From Pseudomonadota bacterium (GTDB lineage: Bacteria; Myxococcota; Myxococcia; Myxococcales; Anaeromyxobacteraceae), in contig JAEYOU010000678.1 of NCBI GenBank assembly GCA_023411405.1, positions 1-8,837 of the forward strand: 8,837 nt of DNA. The letters are read 5' to 3'. The notes under the pieces were generated by a model that saw only the letters and a program-made list of their open reading frames with translations, ran no database searches and was not told where the DNA came from. Positions 7,764 through 8,837 of the stretch are shown here, piece by piece (positions within the stretch are counted from its first letter, which is position 1; each line of letters begins with the position of its first letter). The position numbers and the translations under genes were made by a program.

Positions 7764-8837
7764 ATGATCCGACCGGAGCCCGCCGCCGCACCGCGTCCCG
7801 TCCTCGCGGGACGCGCCGCCGCCGGGGTCTTCCTGGGGACGCTGCTCCTCGGGCTCGCGCTGGGGCTCGGGGTCCGTCCCCTCGAGCTCGAGGAGCCGCG
7901 GCGGGCGCTGGTCGCGCTCGAGATGGGCCTCCGCGGCGACCTGATCGTCCCCACCACCAACGGCGCGCTCTACCTCAACAAGCCGCCGCTCTTCAGCTGG
8001 CTCCTGCTCGGCGTGATGCGGCTCACCGGCGGCGCCGCCGAGGCGTGGCTCCGGCTCCCGACCGTCCTGAGCTTCCTCCTCGCAGGGGCCGCGCTCGCCG
8101 CCGCCGCCCGCCCCCTGGGGCGCACCACCGCGCTCCTCGCCCCCGTCCTGTTCTTCACGTTCGGTGACCTGCTCTTCTACGGCACGCTCCACGCCGACAT
8201 CGACCTCTTCTTCACGCTCCTCGTCACGCTCCAGGCGCTCGCGATCTTCGGCCTCGAGCAGCGCGGGCGCCCGCTCGCGCTGTTCACGGCCTCCTACCTC
8301 CTCGCCGCCGTCGCGTTCCTCACGAAGAGCTGGCCGGCGCTCGCGTTCCAGGCGCTCACGCTGCTCGCCTGGCTCGTCGCCGCGCGCCGCGCCCGCTGGA
8401 TCCTCTCCTGGCAGCACCTCGCCGGGCTCGCCGCCTTCCTGGCGCTCGCCGGCGGGTACTTCCTCCTCTACGCGCAGCGCGCGGACGCCGGGCGCTACCT
8501 GCTCCGCCTCCTCCTCGACTCGAGCGAGCGGACCGTGGTCGCGAGCCGGCACGACGCGGGCGCGCTGGCCGTGCAGCTCGTCGCGTTCCCGCTCACGCTC
8601 GCCAAGGCGTGCCTGCCCTGGTCGCTCTTCGCCGGCCTGCTCGTCCTGCCCGCGTTCCGCGCCCGCGTGCGCGCCGAGCCCCTCCTGAAGTTCGCGGCGG
8701 TCTTCGTCGCCGTGAACGCCCTCCCGTACTGGCTCTCGCCGGGCACGCGCCCGCGGTATCTGTTCCCGCTCCTGCCGTTCGTCGCGCTGCTCCTCGCGGC
8801 CGCGCTGCCGCACCTCGCGCCGCGCGGCGCGTACGCC
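7764..8837 (+). CDS. ArnT/PMT-type membrane glycosyltransferase (partial, C-terminus missing)
   Basis: The first 358 residues of a polytopic membrane enzyme are present; the frame is open at the right edge, and relatives usually have 500-600 residues. Enzymes of this GT-C fold move a sugar from a polyprenyl-phosphate carrier to a lipid A, glycan or protein acceptor on the outer side of the cytoplasmic membrane. After membrane segment 1 (about 20-38) comes the family loop: acidic E43-E44-P-R-R in place of the usual D-E-x-R-Y, then EMGLRGDLIVPTTNG (53-67) and LYLNKPPLFSW (69-79). Later marks are HADIDLFF (143-150), FLTKSWPA (185-192) and the SPGTRPRYLFPLLP loop-helix (325-338). The start is the ATG at 7764, with GGTGA 5 nt upstream. 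An in-frame stop at 7746-7748 leaves only GTG 7755 as a serious alternative. Acceptor and sugar cannot be told from this. It diverges from the small ORF and nuo block. Confidence 0.85.
   Translation, partial: MIRPEPAAAPRPVLAGRAAAGVFLGTLLLGLALGLGVRPLELEEPRRALVALEMGLRGDLIVPTTNGALYLNKPPLFSWLLLGVMRLTGGAAEAWLRLPTVLSFLLAGAALAAAARPLGRTTALLAPVLFFTFGDLLFYGTLHADIDLFFTLLVTLQALAIFGLEQRGRPLALFTASYLLAAVAFLTKSWPALAFQALTLLAWLVAARRARWILSWQHLAGLAAFLALAGGYFLLYAQRADAGRYLLRLLLDSSERTVVASRHDAGALAVQLVAFPLTLAKACLPWSLFAGLLVLPAFRARVRAEPLLKFAAVFVAVNALPYWLSPGTRPRYLFPLLPFVALLLAAALPHLAPRGAYA

Noticed and set aside
7261..7791. 176-codon minus-strand frame spanning the nuoL upstream region
   Set aside because: It overlaps the small ORF in another frame and is Arg/Ser/Pro-rich filler without a ribosome site or family motif.
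2087..8167. Very long plus-strand open frames of 575, 641 and 850 codons opposite nuoN, nuoM and nuoL
   Set aside because: They lie antisense to well-supported complex I genes, consist mainly of Arg, Glu, His, Asp and Gly, show no motif, and follow from the high G/C third-position bias of the real genes.
7719..8813. 364-codon minus-strand frame opposite the glycosyltransferase
   Set aside because: It is a Glu/Arg/Gly-rich low-complexity translation with no motifs, while the plus strand has clear membrane segments and family loops.

Overview
The window is very GC-rich bacterial DNA whose genes have third codon positions almost all G or C. Codon use, the NuoL/M/N sequence style and the gene mix suggest a Myxococcota-like organism (Anaeromyxobacter or a relative). 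That placement is an impression from reading, not a computed result. Most long open frames opposite the nuo genes are composition shadows: they are rich in Arg, Glu, His and Gly and match no family I recognise.

Layout, left to right. Positions 1-128 hold no gene I can support, but contain two hairpins lying end to end. Positions 129-1616 (+) encode a long-chain polyol (mannitol-type) dehydrogenase. A small MmcQ/YjbR-family protein (1617-2099, -) converges on it, and the two stop codons touch with no spacer. A strong hairpin follows nuoN. Then come nuoN, nuoM and nuoL (2156-7264, all -), transcribed in the order L, M, N with a 4-bp overlap and a 4-bp gap. They encode the three antiporter-like proton-pumping membrane subunits of respiratory complex I, and every key charged residue I can place is present.

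Upstream of nuoL there is no nuoK. Instead there is a 162-nt structured stretch and a likely unannotated 42-residue, proline-rich small ORF (7427-7555, -) with a good ribosome binding site. A 208-bp divergent intergenic region with two dyad elements follows. Finally a membrane glycosyltransferase of the ArnT/PMT type (7764-8837, +) runs off the right edge.

The nuoLMN block works as one module: three pump subunits that must assemble with the peripheral arm and NuoAHJK, which are encoded elsewhere. The dehydrogenase (polyol and NAD(P)H metabolism), the YjbR-like protein and the glycosyltransferase (cell-envelope modification) have no evident functional link to it. I see no mobile element, CRISPR array, tRNA, rRNA or phage gene. 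I find no strong case for a new multi-gene system. The most interesting parts are the small ORF with its tandem hairpins ahead of nuoL, and the detachment of nuoLMN from the rest of the complex I genes.
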